Source: an uncultured Planctomycetota bacterium
GTDB lineage: Bacteria; Planctomycetota; Brocadiia; CAIUPP01
Length of the DNA stretch: 39,981 nt
Assembly (NCBI GenBank): GCA_903901045.1
Contig: CAIUPP010000013.1
Coordinates: 1 to 39,981 of the forward strand
Direction: 5' to 3'
Made by a program: the position numbers and the translations under genes. How positions within the stretch are numbered: the stretch's first letter is position 1; each line of letters begins with the position of its first letter. A model generated the notes under the pieces. The model made no database searches. It had not been told where the DNA came from and was given only the letters and a program-made list of their open reading frames with translations. Positions 33,082 through 39,981 of this stretch are shown piece after piece.

Positions 33082-34464
33082 ATGTCCGGTCCGAAAATCA
33101 CGGTTGTGGGCGCAGGGAGTTTCTTCTTCGGCAGACCCATCATTCATAAGGCGGCTACCAGTCCCATCATGGCCGGTGGCACGTTGGCGCTGGTGGACAC
33201 AGATCCAAAGACGCTGGCCACCATGATGAAGCTGGCGAAACGCATCCTGGCGGAGTCGAAGTCCGGCGTGACGGTGATTGGCTCGACTGACCGCAAAGAG
33301 GTGATGAAGGGGTCCCATTTCGTAGTGCTGACCTTCTCTGACCGTAACGCGCATTTTCGGGGCATCGATACCGCAGTCGCGGCAAAGCACGGAATCCGCA
33401 TGTGCTCGTCCGACACCATCGGCCCTGGTGGTATCTTCCGCGCGCTGCGGGAGATTCCCCACGCGCTGGCCGTGGCCAAAGACGCGCAGCGGCTCTGTCC
33501 GGAGGCATGGGTCATTAACTTCATCAATCCCACCGCAGTGCTGGGCATCGCTCTGATGCGCTACGCGCCGCAGATGCGTTCGTTCGCCCTGTGCGACGGC
33601 CTTCACGAGCCGTACCACACCCTGCGATTGTGCAAGTGCGTTGGACTGTTGCCGGAGAATGCAACGTCGGTTTCCGCGGAGATGATGTCCAAGCTGGAAA
33701 TGAAGGTCGGCGGCGTCAACCACGTCACCTGGCTGACGAGCTTCAAGTTCGAGGGCAAGGACCTGATGCCCAGGGTGCGGCGTTGGCTTGTCAGCGAGAT
33801 GAACAAAGAAGCCAAGACCCCGTGTCCCTTTGCCAAAGGGCGTCACAACTGGGACTACGCGCTGCAGCTGTTCGACCTCTACGGCGCCTATCCCATGGTC
33901 ATCAGTCACACGAAGGAGTACGTGCCCTTCTGGCAGGGCTATGGCGTGCTTCCGAACAAGCCCGAGCCGGTCAAGCTGTTCGAAGCCGATCAGCGGGCAC
34001 AGTTCATGGCCGACGCCTGGAAGGTGACCGAGGAATATGCCTCCGGCAAGCGCACGGTCAAGGAATTTATTAAAAAGATCCACAACGACCATGCCACAGA
34101 CATCATTGAGAGCATGTGGGGCGGGTTGAATAAGCCGTTTTTCATCAACACCGCCAACCGTGGTGCGGTGACGAACATGGCGCCGGACGCCTTCCTGGAG
34201 TTGCGCAGCGACGTGGACATGCGCGGACCGCGGCCGCAGCCTTTCGGTCCCCTGCCGAGGGGAATCCTGGGCCTGACGCAATTGGTTCTCGACACGCACG
34301 AACTGACGGCTGAAGCGGCGGTGACGGGCGACAGAACCATCCTGCGTCGCGCGATGCTCACCGACCCCATTGTCAACAACATCGCCGACGCCGATGCCTG
34401 TATCGCCGAACTACTCGAAACGGAGAAGGACGCGCTGCCATCCTATTGGTACAGGCGCAAGTGA
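33082..34464 (+). CDS. GH4 glycosidase (alpha-galactosidase/alpha-glucosidase type)
   Basis: 460-aa enzyme of glycoside hydrolase family 4, which uses NAD+ and a divalent metal in an oxidation-elimination mechanism. The Rossmann start is KITVVGAGSFFFG. The metal-binding Cys is C171 (ALCDG) and His is H214 (GVNHVTWL), with INPTAV, SSDTIGPGG and INTANRGAV in the expected places. It acts in the cytoplasm on a glycoside, possibly galactoside, glucoside or uronide; sequence by eye does not settle it. ATG 33082 is preceded by AAGGGAA. It follows the 683-aa gene by 129 bp and precedes DUF4838. It complements the retaining GH2, GH35 and GH36 enzymes in the same locus. Confidence 0.9.
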   Translation: MSGPKITVVGAGSFFFGRPIIHKAATSPIMAGGTLALVDTDPKTLATMMKLAKRILAESKSGVTVIGSTDRKEVMKGSHFVVLTFSDRNAHFRGIDTAVAAKHGIRMCSSDTIGPGGIFRALREIPHALAVAKDAQRLCPEAWVINFINPTAVLGIALMRYAPQMRSFALCDGLHEPYHTLRLCKCVGLLPENATSVSAEMMSKLEMKVGGVNHVTWLTSFKFEGKDLMPRVRRWLVSEMNKEAKTPCPFAKGRHNWDYALQLFDLYGAYPMVISHTKEYVPFWQGYGVLPNKPEPVKLFEADQRAQFMADAWKVTEEYASGKRTVKEFIKKIHNDHATDIIESMWGGLNKPFFINTANRGAVTNMAPDAFLELRSDVDMRGPRPQPFGPLPRGILGLTQLVLDTHELTAEAAVTGDRTILRRAMLTDPIVNNIADADACIAELLETEKDALPSYWYRRK

Positions 34465-34525
34465 GGAGAAGGAAACCCGGAGGAGTCCGGCAACACCGTG
34501 ATGTTTGTGCCAGGAGGTCTTGAAT

Positions 34526-36262
34526 ATGCCAAGTGAGCGCCGATTTCATGTAATCGCGGAAGGCAAAACCGCTTACCGGATTCGCGTACAGCCAAATGCG
34601 AGCGAGCCGGAACTCTTCGCGGCGGAGGAACTCCAGAAATACCTCCGACAGATGACCGGCGTCGAGGTTCCCGTCTCAGCACGATCACGAGGGAGCAAAA
34701 CCATCCATGTCGGTGTGGTGAGCGGCGATGATTCTCCTCTCCGAAACGCAGGTGATGACGGCTTCATCATTCGGACGAGGAAAGAGGCGCTGGTCCTCGC
34801 CGGAGCCAGTCCGAGGGGGGCGCTTTACGCCGTCTACGCGTTTCTTGAAGAGGTCCTCGGTTGCGCGTGGCTGAAACCTGGAGATGAATTCGTTCCGGAG
34901 ACGAATGACCTCTCGGTGCCGGCGCTCGACCGGCTGGAAATTCCCGATTTCACCACGCGAATGCTGGTTCACTTCCCTTGTCCTGCGCCGGCCACCCGAA
35001 ACCAGATCGATTGGATGGCCAAGCGCAGGTTCAACGAATCGTTCCTTGCTACGAACAACGATCTTAGCGCATGGGAGAACGGCGCCATGTGCGACCGGGT
35101 CGTTCCCGACCTCCGGCGGCGCGGACTAAAGGCGCGAATGCCGGGGCATGCCTTTACGGCTTGGTTGCCCCCCGCGCGGTATGCCGGCCGCCATCCGGAG
35201 TACTACGCGCTGATCGGCGGTGAACGGCGTCCGGAAGCCTCTCTATGCCTTTCCAATTCGGACGCCGCCAAAGAGGTGGCGGCGAACATCGGCGCCTTTG
35301 CCGACCAGCATCCTTTCGTTAAGCAGATCACACTCTGGCACAATGACCATAATGCGGGGTGTGAGTGCGCGAGATGCAGGGAATGGGAGGACAGGACGGA
35401 GACCTCCGTCGCTCTGGACCCTTCCGGAAAGACGTCCCGGTTTGTGCGGACCGTATCACAAACCGGGGCCGAGATGCGGTTCGTCAACCGGGTGGCGGAA
35501 ATTCTGGAGCGCACTCACCCGGAAGTCACCGTTGAAACGCTGGCCTATCTCTCGAACTATGCTCCGAGCCGTCGGGTTGTCCCACGGAAGAACGTGTGCG
35601 TGGGTTTCGCCCTGTTTGACAGACTGCTCCGCCCGGAACTGGCCGGCGAGCCGGTCTTCAGTCGAGGCAGCCGCCTTCGCCCTATGGCTGACTACCTGCG
35701 GCAGTGGCGCGCCCAGACGGAGCGGCTGTACCTCTATGAATACTTCGGCTTTTTCCATGATTTCGCGCCTTTGTGGGATGTCATGCGCGCGGATTTCCAA
35801 TCATACCTGCGCTACGGCATTTGCCAGATCGGAAGCGAAATCGGCACCCGGAACGACCTGCACATGTACTTCCTGTCGCGGCTCTCATGGAGCAGCCGGA
35901 CATCGGTGGACAATATACTTCGGGACTACTGCCGTGCTTCCTATGGTCCGGCCGCAGGAACCATGGAGGAATTCTGGCAAGTCCTTCGACGCGCCCACTT
36001 GCCATGGAACTACGGGTTGATCGCGGCTCGCCGTGCCGGAGTCACACCAGGCGGATGGGATGCCGGGCGCCGCAGCGAAGCCCGCTGGGCGCGCGCGGAG
36101 CGGCGCTGCATGGAACAGTTGGATTCCGCCGTCCGGAAACTGAGAGGATCGCCCCTCCTGCCGCGAGGGACAACCGCGCAGTCCGACCCTCGCGCGCTGG
36201 ACCGTGTGCGCCAGCTTCGGTCCGCGTGGGCCGAACCGGTTATTCCGTGGTGGGCCACTTGA
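34526..36262 (+). CDS. DUF4838 protein with GH67-type N-terminal domain
   Basis: 578 aa. The first 120 residues (ELFAAEELQKYLRQMTG, LVLAGASPRGALYAVYAFLE, GCAWLKPGDE) match the alpha-glucuronidase (GH67) N-terminal-like domain often fused to DUF4838. The central barrel-like region has SLCLSNSDA and the CECARC cluster (C279, C281, C284), characteristic of DUF4838. No signal peptide, so cytoplasmic. Function is not established; linkage to polysaccharide utilisation is usual for this family. ATG 34526 follows AGGAGG at eight bases; an upstream in-frame ATG at 34505 is less likely. Only 61 bp separate it from GH4 and 24 bp from GH36. Confidence 0.8.
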   Translation: MPSERRFHVIAEGKTAYRIRVQPNASEPELFAAEELQKYLRQMTGVEVPVSARSRGSKTIHVGVVSGDDSPLRNAGDDGFIIRTRKEALVLAGASPRGALYAVYAFLEEVLGCAWLKPGDEFVPETNDLSVPALDRLEIPDFTTRMLVHFPCPAPATRNQIDWMAKRRFNESFLATNNDLSAWENGAMCDRVVPDLRRRGLKARMPGHAFTAWLPPARYAGRHPEYYALIGGERRPEASLCLSNSDAAKEVAANIGAFADQHPFVKQITLWHNDHNAGCECARCREWEDRTETSVALDPSGKTSRFVRTVSQTGAEMRFVNRVAEILERTHPEVTVETLAYLSNYAPSRRVVPRKNVCVGFALFDRLLRPELAGEPVFSRGSRLRPMADYLRQWRAQTERLYLYEYFGFFHDFAPLWDVMRADFQSYLRYGICQIGSEIGTRNDLHMYFLSRLSWSSRTSVDNILRDYCRASYGPAAGTMEEFWQVLRRAHLPWNYGLIAARRAGVTPGGWDAGRRSEARWARAERRCMEQLDSAVRKLRGSPLLPRGTTAQSDPRALDRVRQLRSAWAEPVIPWWAT

Positions 36263-36286
36263 CGACAGCCGACGAAGGGGAGTCTC

Positions 36287-37906
36287 ATGGCAGCCATGGA
36301 TTCGTATATTGATCGCATATCGGTTGATTTGCCGCCGCAGGCTGATTTCTTCCATCGCGGGAGTAACAGCATCACGCCTGCGGAATACGGTCCTTTCATT
36401 CACCGACTCGCCGGGTTCGATGCACTACTGGCTTCACAGGACTTCGTGATTCTGGGGGCCCCGAAGGAGCGGGACTACCGCCTGTTCGGCGCCGTGACCG
36501 CCTCTCGCTCACTCACCTATTTCCTTGCCCATCGCGAGCATGGACGTTTTGCCAGCGTTCTCGTGTACCAACCTGAAATTCGCCGCGGTGAAACGCCCGA
36601 AGAGGTGGTCTGTCTTCGCGGCGACGATTGGCGGGACTTGTTGCAGGAGTACGCAAACATTGCCGCCGAACGCGCCGGTGTGAGTGTGCGCAGCGCGGGA
36701 GAAACCGTAACCGGCTATTGTTCGTGGTACTTCTCGTATGCACAGGTCAGCGAACAGGAGTTTCTTGCCAATGTGCGGGCTTTGGCCGAGCACCTATCGG
36801 CCTTTTCAGCGCGATTTGTGCAGATTGACGACGGCTACCAGCCGTTCCAGGGTGATTGGCTGGAGCGGAACGATCGTTGGCCACGCCCTCTGTCTGAGAC
36901 GGCGACAACAATTCGTTCTGCGGGATTTCAACCGGGAATCTGGCTGATGCCGTTTCTGGCATCCACCGCAAGCAACGTTTTTCGTGATCATCCCGACTGG
37001 GTTGTCCATGACGAGGCCGGCAGACCGCTATGGGTGCGGGGTTGGTCTCCTGCACCCGATGACTGCTGGGCCTGTCTGGATGCGACAGATGACCGCGTGC
37101 AACAGCACATGCGGGACGTGGTGGGACGCTTCTGGGAATGGGGTTTTCGCTACTTCAAGCTCGACGGACTGGGATTTGCCCCGCAGCGAGGCCGCAGAGC
37201 CTGCTCGAACGCCACCGGCATTAGCGCGTTCCGGACGGGTCTGAAGGTCATCCGCAACGCCATTCCCGATGCGACGTTGCTCGGCTGTGGCGGACCTTTC
37301 CTTCCATCACTGGGCTTGGTTGACCATGCACGAGTCGGACCGGACACCGGTCGGACATGGCGCGCCGCCGGGTTGCTAGACGAATCGGGTAACGTGGCGA
37401 GTACGACGGAGACACCCTATCCCTCCGCCCCTTGCCTTGAGAACGCTCTCCACGCATCGCTGTCCAATTGGTGGCAGTACGACCGCTGGTACCGTGCGGA
37501 CCCCGACGTAGTCATGGCGCGCGACAACAACACACATCTGACCTTCGGCGAGGCGCGCATGTCGGCTCTGGCCGCCATTCTCTGCGGCATGGTCTTCACC
37601 AGCGACCGCCTGGACCTGATGTCGGAGGAACGCCGCCGACTACTCACTGTTGCCGCTGCCTCACGCATTCGCGCGGCACGGCCCGTTCTGTGGGAAAAAG
37701 ACCCGTGGCCTTGCGCCTTTGCGGGAACACTGGACGGACGGTCGGCACTGGCGCTCTTCAACTTCGCCAATCACCCCAGACAGTGGGACATTGGCAATCT
37801 TGGGTTTTCCGGCGGAGCGCGAGAAGCTCTTCGCCCCTGTGATATTGCTGGCGATTGCTTTACGCTGCCTCCTCATGACGCTGCGCTTCTGGTGCCAATT
37901 CCTTGA
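36287..37906 (+). CDS. GH36-type alpha-galactosidase
   Basis: 539-aa clan GH-D enzyme. The barrel carries CSWYFSY, VQIDDGYQ, GIWLMPF, nucleophile in YFKLDGL (D293) and acid/base in VGPDTGRTW (D353). The N-terminal beta-sandwich is short (about 145 residues against about 300 in classical GH36), as in the compact bacterial forms. It should release alpha-galactose, or possibly alpha-N-acetylgalactosamine, from oligosaccharides in the cytoplasm. ATG 36287 follows AAGGGGAG. Located 24 bp after DUF4838 and followed closely by a URO-D-like gene. Confidence 0.85.
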   Translation: MAAMDSYIDRISVDLPPQADFFHRGSNSITPAEYGPFIHRLAGFDALLASQDFVILGAPKERDYRLFGAVTASRSLTYFLAHREHGRFASVLVYQPEIRRGETPEEVVCLRGDDWRDLLQEYANIAAERAGVSVRSAGETVTGYCSWYFSYAQVSEQEFLANVRALAEHLSAFSARFVQIDDGYQPFQGDWLERNDRWPRPLSETATTIRSAGFQPGIWLMPFLASTASNVFRDHPDWVVHDEAGRPLWVRGWSPAPDDCWACLDATDDRVQQHMRDVVGRFWEWGFRYFKLDGLGFAPQRGRRACSNATGISAFRTGLKVIRNAIPDATLLGCGGPFLPSLGLVDHARVGPDTGRTWRAAGLLDESGNVASTTETPYPSAPCLENALHASLSNWWQYDRWYRADPDVVMARDNNTHLTFGEARMSALAAILCGMVFTSDRLDLMSEERRRLLTVAAASRIRAARPVLWEKDPWPCAFAGTLDGRSALALFNFANHPRQWDIGNLGFSGGAREALRPCDIAGDCFTLPPHDAALLVPIP

Positions 37907-37936
37907 AAACACTCGCAACTGTTGGAGACCATGCCC

Positions 37937-39037
37937 ATGGACACGCCGAAGACATGCCCCTTCCACCGAGTTCCACCGCTTTCACTTAAGCCGGACCTGC
38001 AGGACGCTGCGAGACGATGGGACGCGTTCTATGCGGGCGAACTGATTGACCGGCCCGTGGTGTGTGTTACGGCGCCGCGCAATGGCGCATGTAACGCAGT
38101 TCCTCCCTTGCTCACGTATCGTGACAAGGCGTTTGGCAACGTGGATACGGTGTTACTGAGCGCCTTGGCCGGCGCGGAAGCCACCTATCACGGTGGCGAG
38201 GCAGTGCCGGCATTCTTTCCGAGCCTGGCCGCGGATGAGATTGCCGCCTATATCGGTGCGGAGATCAGGTGGAGTCCCGACTCGCCGGATACGAACTGGT
38301 CTGTTCCTTTCGTGCGAAACTGGGAACAGGCCCTGCCGCTTCGAGTTCAGGAGGATAATCCACTATGGCAGCGCGTGCTACAGCTATACGTGCGCGGCAG
38401 CGAACTGCTCGAGGGAAAGATGCTATTGGCCCCACTGGACTTCCACTCGAACATGGACTTGCTGGCGGCGGTTCGCGGACCGGAACAGTTATGCATGGAC
38501 CTCGTCGAGCAGCCCCAGGCGGTTGAAGAGGCGATGAAGTCCGCGCGAGCCGTATTCCCTGTTCTCTGGCAAAAGATCACGCGAGCCGGGAAGATGTCAG
38601 AACGCGGATATTGGCAATATATGTTCTCCATGGACGGGGCCGCGTTGCTCTGCTGCGATTTTATCGCCATGATCAGCCCGAGCATGTTCAAACGTTTCGT
38701 CCTCCCTGCGCTGGAAGAGGAAGCGGCGATGGTGAAGAACGTATTCTTTCATTGGGACGGTCCGGCCGCGCTCGTACATGAACCGCATATTCTGTCGAGC
38801 AAGGCGTTCTACCTGCTGGAGTTCGTGCCGGGCGCAGGCTCCGGGGGATACATGGCCTATCTGGAGCACCTGAAGCGGTGGCAGGCGGCCGGCAAGGCTG
38901 TCTGGGTTGAAGGGACGCCCGAGGAAATCAAAGCGCTGCATGGCGAACTGTTGCCACAAAGGGTGGTGTACTCGACGCGCGCCGCATCAGAGAAGGACGC
39001 CGACGAATTGCTTCGCTGGTTCGTCAGACACACATAG
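37937..39037 (+). CDS. Uroporphyrinogen-decarboxylase-like protein, third copy
   Basis: 366 aa, more distant from the two other URO-D-like proteins in the window. It has RRWDAFYAGELIDRPVV near the start and FSMDGAALLCCDFIAMISP, FHWDGP and LEFVPGAGSG in the barrel, the positions where the family has its metal and substrate loops. The DSDGD and CDH motifs of the other two copies are absent, so substrate probably differs. ATG 37937 has GGAG nine bases upstream; ATG 37931 and a TTG at 37922 are alternatives. It ends only 7 bp before the transposase frame, so the insertion lies immediately after this gene. Confidence 0.72.
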   Translation: MDTPKTCPFHRVPPLSLKPDLQDAARRWDAFYAGELIDRPVVCVTAPRNGACNAVPPLLTYRDKAFGNVDTVLLSALAGAEATYHGGEAVPAFFPSLAADEIAAYIGAEIRWSPDSPDTNWSVPFVRNWEQALPLRVQEDNPLWQRVLQLYVRGSELLEGKMLLAPLDFHSNMDLLAAVRGPEQLCMDLVEQPQAVEEAMKSARAVFPVLWQKITRAGKMSERGYWQYMFSMDGAALLCCDFIAMISPSMFKRFVLPALEEEAAMVKNVFFHWDGPAALVHEPHILSSKAFYLLEFVPGAGSGGYMAYLEHLKRWQAAGKAVWVEGTPEEIKALHGELLPQRVVYSTRAASEKDADELLRWFVRHT

Positions 39038-39044
39038 CCTAAAG

Positions 39045-39293
39045 ATGTCCCGGCATGGAATGGCCCCCATCTGGCACTGGATCGCCACGGCGAAGACGAT
39101 GATCGAAGCGCTGCAGGACAAGGAGAGCGGGAGGCCATCGAAGCCGCACGACCCGCAGAAGGAGGGACTCCAGAAGCGCCTGGAGGACCTGGAGGAACGC
39201 GAACGGATACGCCAGCAGGTGGAGCACATCCGCTCCGTGGTGGATGAATCGAAGACGGCGGCGGAAAAAAAAATGAGGCGATACGCATGCTGA
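39045..39293 (+). CDS. IS3-like OrfA (HTH/coiled-coil subunit), programmed frameshift candidate
   Basis: 82-aa frame beginning MSRHGMAPIW. From about residue 40 it is a charged coiled coil (KRLEDLEERERIRQQVEHIR), the usual leucine-zipper-like segment at the end of IS3-family OrfA. Its 3' end has a run of nine adenines (39265-39273), after which OrfB begins at 39287 overlapping the TGA. A -1 slip on the A-run would join the two frames into one transposase. ATG 39045 is only 7 bp from the URO-D stop; the terminal repeat may begin at TGTCCC (39046), in which case ATG 39099 is the real start. Confidence 0.55.
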   Translation: MSRHGMAPIWHWIATAKTMIEALQDKESGRPSKPHDPQKEGLQKRLEDLEERERIRQQVEHIRSVVDESKTAAEKKMRRYAC

Positions 39294-39981
39294 TCGAACA
39301 GGTCGAAACGATACGGACGGAGATGGGTGGGTCCTGCCGCCAGGTGATCGAGGCGGCGGGCCTGCCCTGGGCCACGTTTCATCGCTGGACGGCCCGGCTC
39401 CGGAACGAGGATCCCATTGTGCAGACGCACGGTCCCAAGAAAGACGTGCAACTGAATCTCGACGACATCCTCGCAGATGTGCGGCAGATGGCGCACCGCC
39501 GGTGCCGGAGCTTCGGGACGAGGGAACTGTATGAGGCCCATAGCGATCAGATCTCACGCCGGGGGCTGCAGAAGATGGTTAAACTGGAACGCTGCCGGCT
39601 CAAGGCGGAGAAACGAGCGCGCCTGCGGAGGATCACATGGCGGGTGCCTGGCCTGGTGTGGGCGATGGACGGGACGAAGATCGGATCCGTCGAGCTCCAG
39701 CAGGTGCAGGACCTGGCCTCTCACTACAAATTTGAGCCGTTTCTGGCCGACTCGGTGAGTGGCGAGCAGGTGGCGGAGCACCTCGAACGGATCATTGAGG
39801 TGCATGGTGCTCCGCTGATATTGAAACGCGACCGGGGGAGCAACCTGCGCGACAAGACCGTGCAGGCGGTGCTGGAGAAACACCTGATCATCCCGCTGGA
39901 CTCGCCACGGCAGTATCCCCGGTACAATGGCGCTATGGAGCATGCTCAGGGAGAGATCAAGGGCGTGCACCGGGTGGGACC
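39287..39981 (+). CDS. IS3-like OrfB transposase, integrase core (cut by window end)
   Basis: Open frame from 39287 to the window end (231 codons, no stop). An N-terminal HTH-like part (SCRQVIEAAGLPWATFHRW) is followed by the integrase core: first Asp in VWAMDGTKIG, second in LKRDRGSNL and Glu in PRYNGAMEHAQGE, together the DDE triad of rve-type transposases. It would catalyse cut-and-paste or copy-out transposition when fused to OrfA by frameshift. The 3' end and right terminal repeat are outside the window. Confidence 0.85.
   Translation, partial: MLIEQVETIRTEMGGSCRQVIEAAGLPWATFHRWTARLRNEDPIVQTHGPKKDVQLNLDDILADVRQMAHRRCRSFGTRELYEAHSDQISRRGLQKMVKLERCRLKAEKRARLRRITWRVPGLVWAMDGTKIGSVELQQVQDLASHYKFEPFLADSVSGEQVAEHLERIIEVHGAPLILKRDRGSNLRDKTVQAVLEKHLIIPLDSPRQYPRYNGAMEHAQGEIKGVHRVG

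Noticed and set aside
33022-34299. 425-codon open frame on the minus strand over GH4
   Set aside because: GH4 motifs on the plus strand are clear; the antisense frame has an unnatural His/Arg-rich composition and no family features.
1-39981. CRISPR array, tRNA or rRNA genes
   Set aside because: No regularly spaced direct repeats of 25-40 bp and no cloverleaf or rRNA-like conserved sequence were seen by eye on either strand.

Overview
The window is a GC-rich bacterial carbohydrate-utilisation locus of about 39 kb, bounded by two partial transposase genes: the last 42 codons of an IS630-type transposase at the left edge and a truncated IS3-like OrfA/OrfB pair at the right edge. The prepilin-like gene at 26906-28324 has an [19 protein letters not shown]-type leader and a C-terminal [12 protein letters not shown] motif. 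Together with several uroporphyrinogen-decarboxylase-like (URO-D-like) proteins, DUF4838, Gfo/Idh/MocA and GH families, this points to the PVC group or a relative (Lentisphaerota, Kiritimatiellota, Planctomycetota or Hydrogenedentota-like). That placement is inference; no rRNA or tRNA gene is visible.

Layout. A GntR-headed, LacI-type sugar-sensing regulator (28350-29498, minus) sits at a divergent promoter. To its right, on the plus strand, lie a Gfo/Idh/MocA oxidoreductase, an unassigned TIM-barrel-like protein, a GH4 glycosidase, a DUF4838 protein, a GH36-type alpha-galactosidase and a URO-D-like protein, then the right-hand transposase. To its left, everything is on the minus strand for 28 kb. 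In transcription order: prepilin-like protein, secreted LamG-like protein, membrane-anchored zinc-ribbon protein, a 982-aa secreted protein of unknown family, GH2, an Ntn/AAT-type amidohydrolase, an unknown protein, PIG-L deacetylase, polysaccharide deacetylase, fucose/arabinose-isomerase-like protein, a broken esterase, a creatinase-like M24 protein, a URO-D-like protein, an ASRT-family small-molecule-binding protein, a second 982-aa secreted protein, an MFS/GPH sugar transporter, a GH42-like protein, three gene remnants, another URO-D-like protein and GH35. Many neighbours overlap by ATGA or are 1-4 bp apart, so large parts are probably translationally coupled.

How it may work together (inference). 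Galactoside- and mannoside-type glycosidases (GH2, GH35, GH36, GH4) would release sugars. PIG-L, polysaccharide deacetylase, the AAT-like amidohydrolase and the now broken esterase would remove N- or O-acyl groups. The MFS carrier imports sugars, and the isomerase and Gfo/Idh/MocA enzyme process them. The URO-D-like proteins and the two 982-aa secreted proteins have no obvious assigned role and are the best candidates for undescribed biochemistry.

Unusual features. (1) At least four genes in the minus-strand block look like collapsed remnants (GH106-like, NAD-dependent epimerase, GH78 rhamnosidase, alpha/beta esterase) that keep their start codons and their stop/start overlaps with neighbours. 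(2) A roughly 120-bp repeat runs exactly from the stop codon of one gene to the start codon of the next at two unrelated gene junctions. A related 5' module (leader, RBS and signal peptide) is shared by two unrelated secreted proteins. (3) The regulator's intergenic region carries three GTATC half-sites at exact 20-bp spacing.
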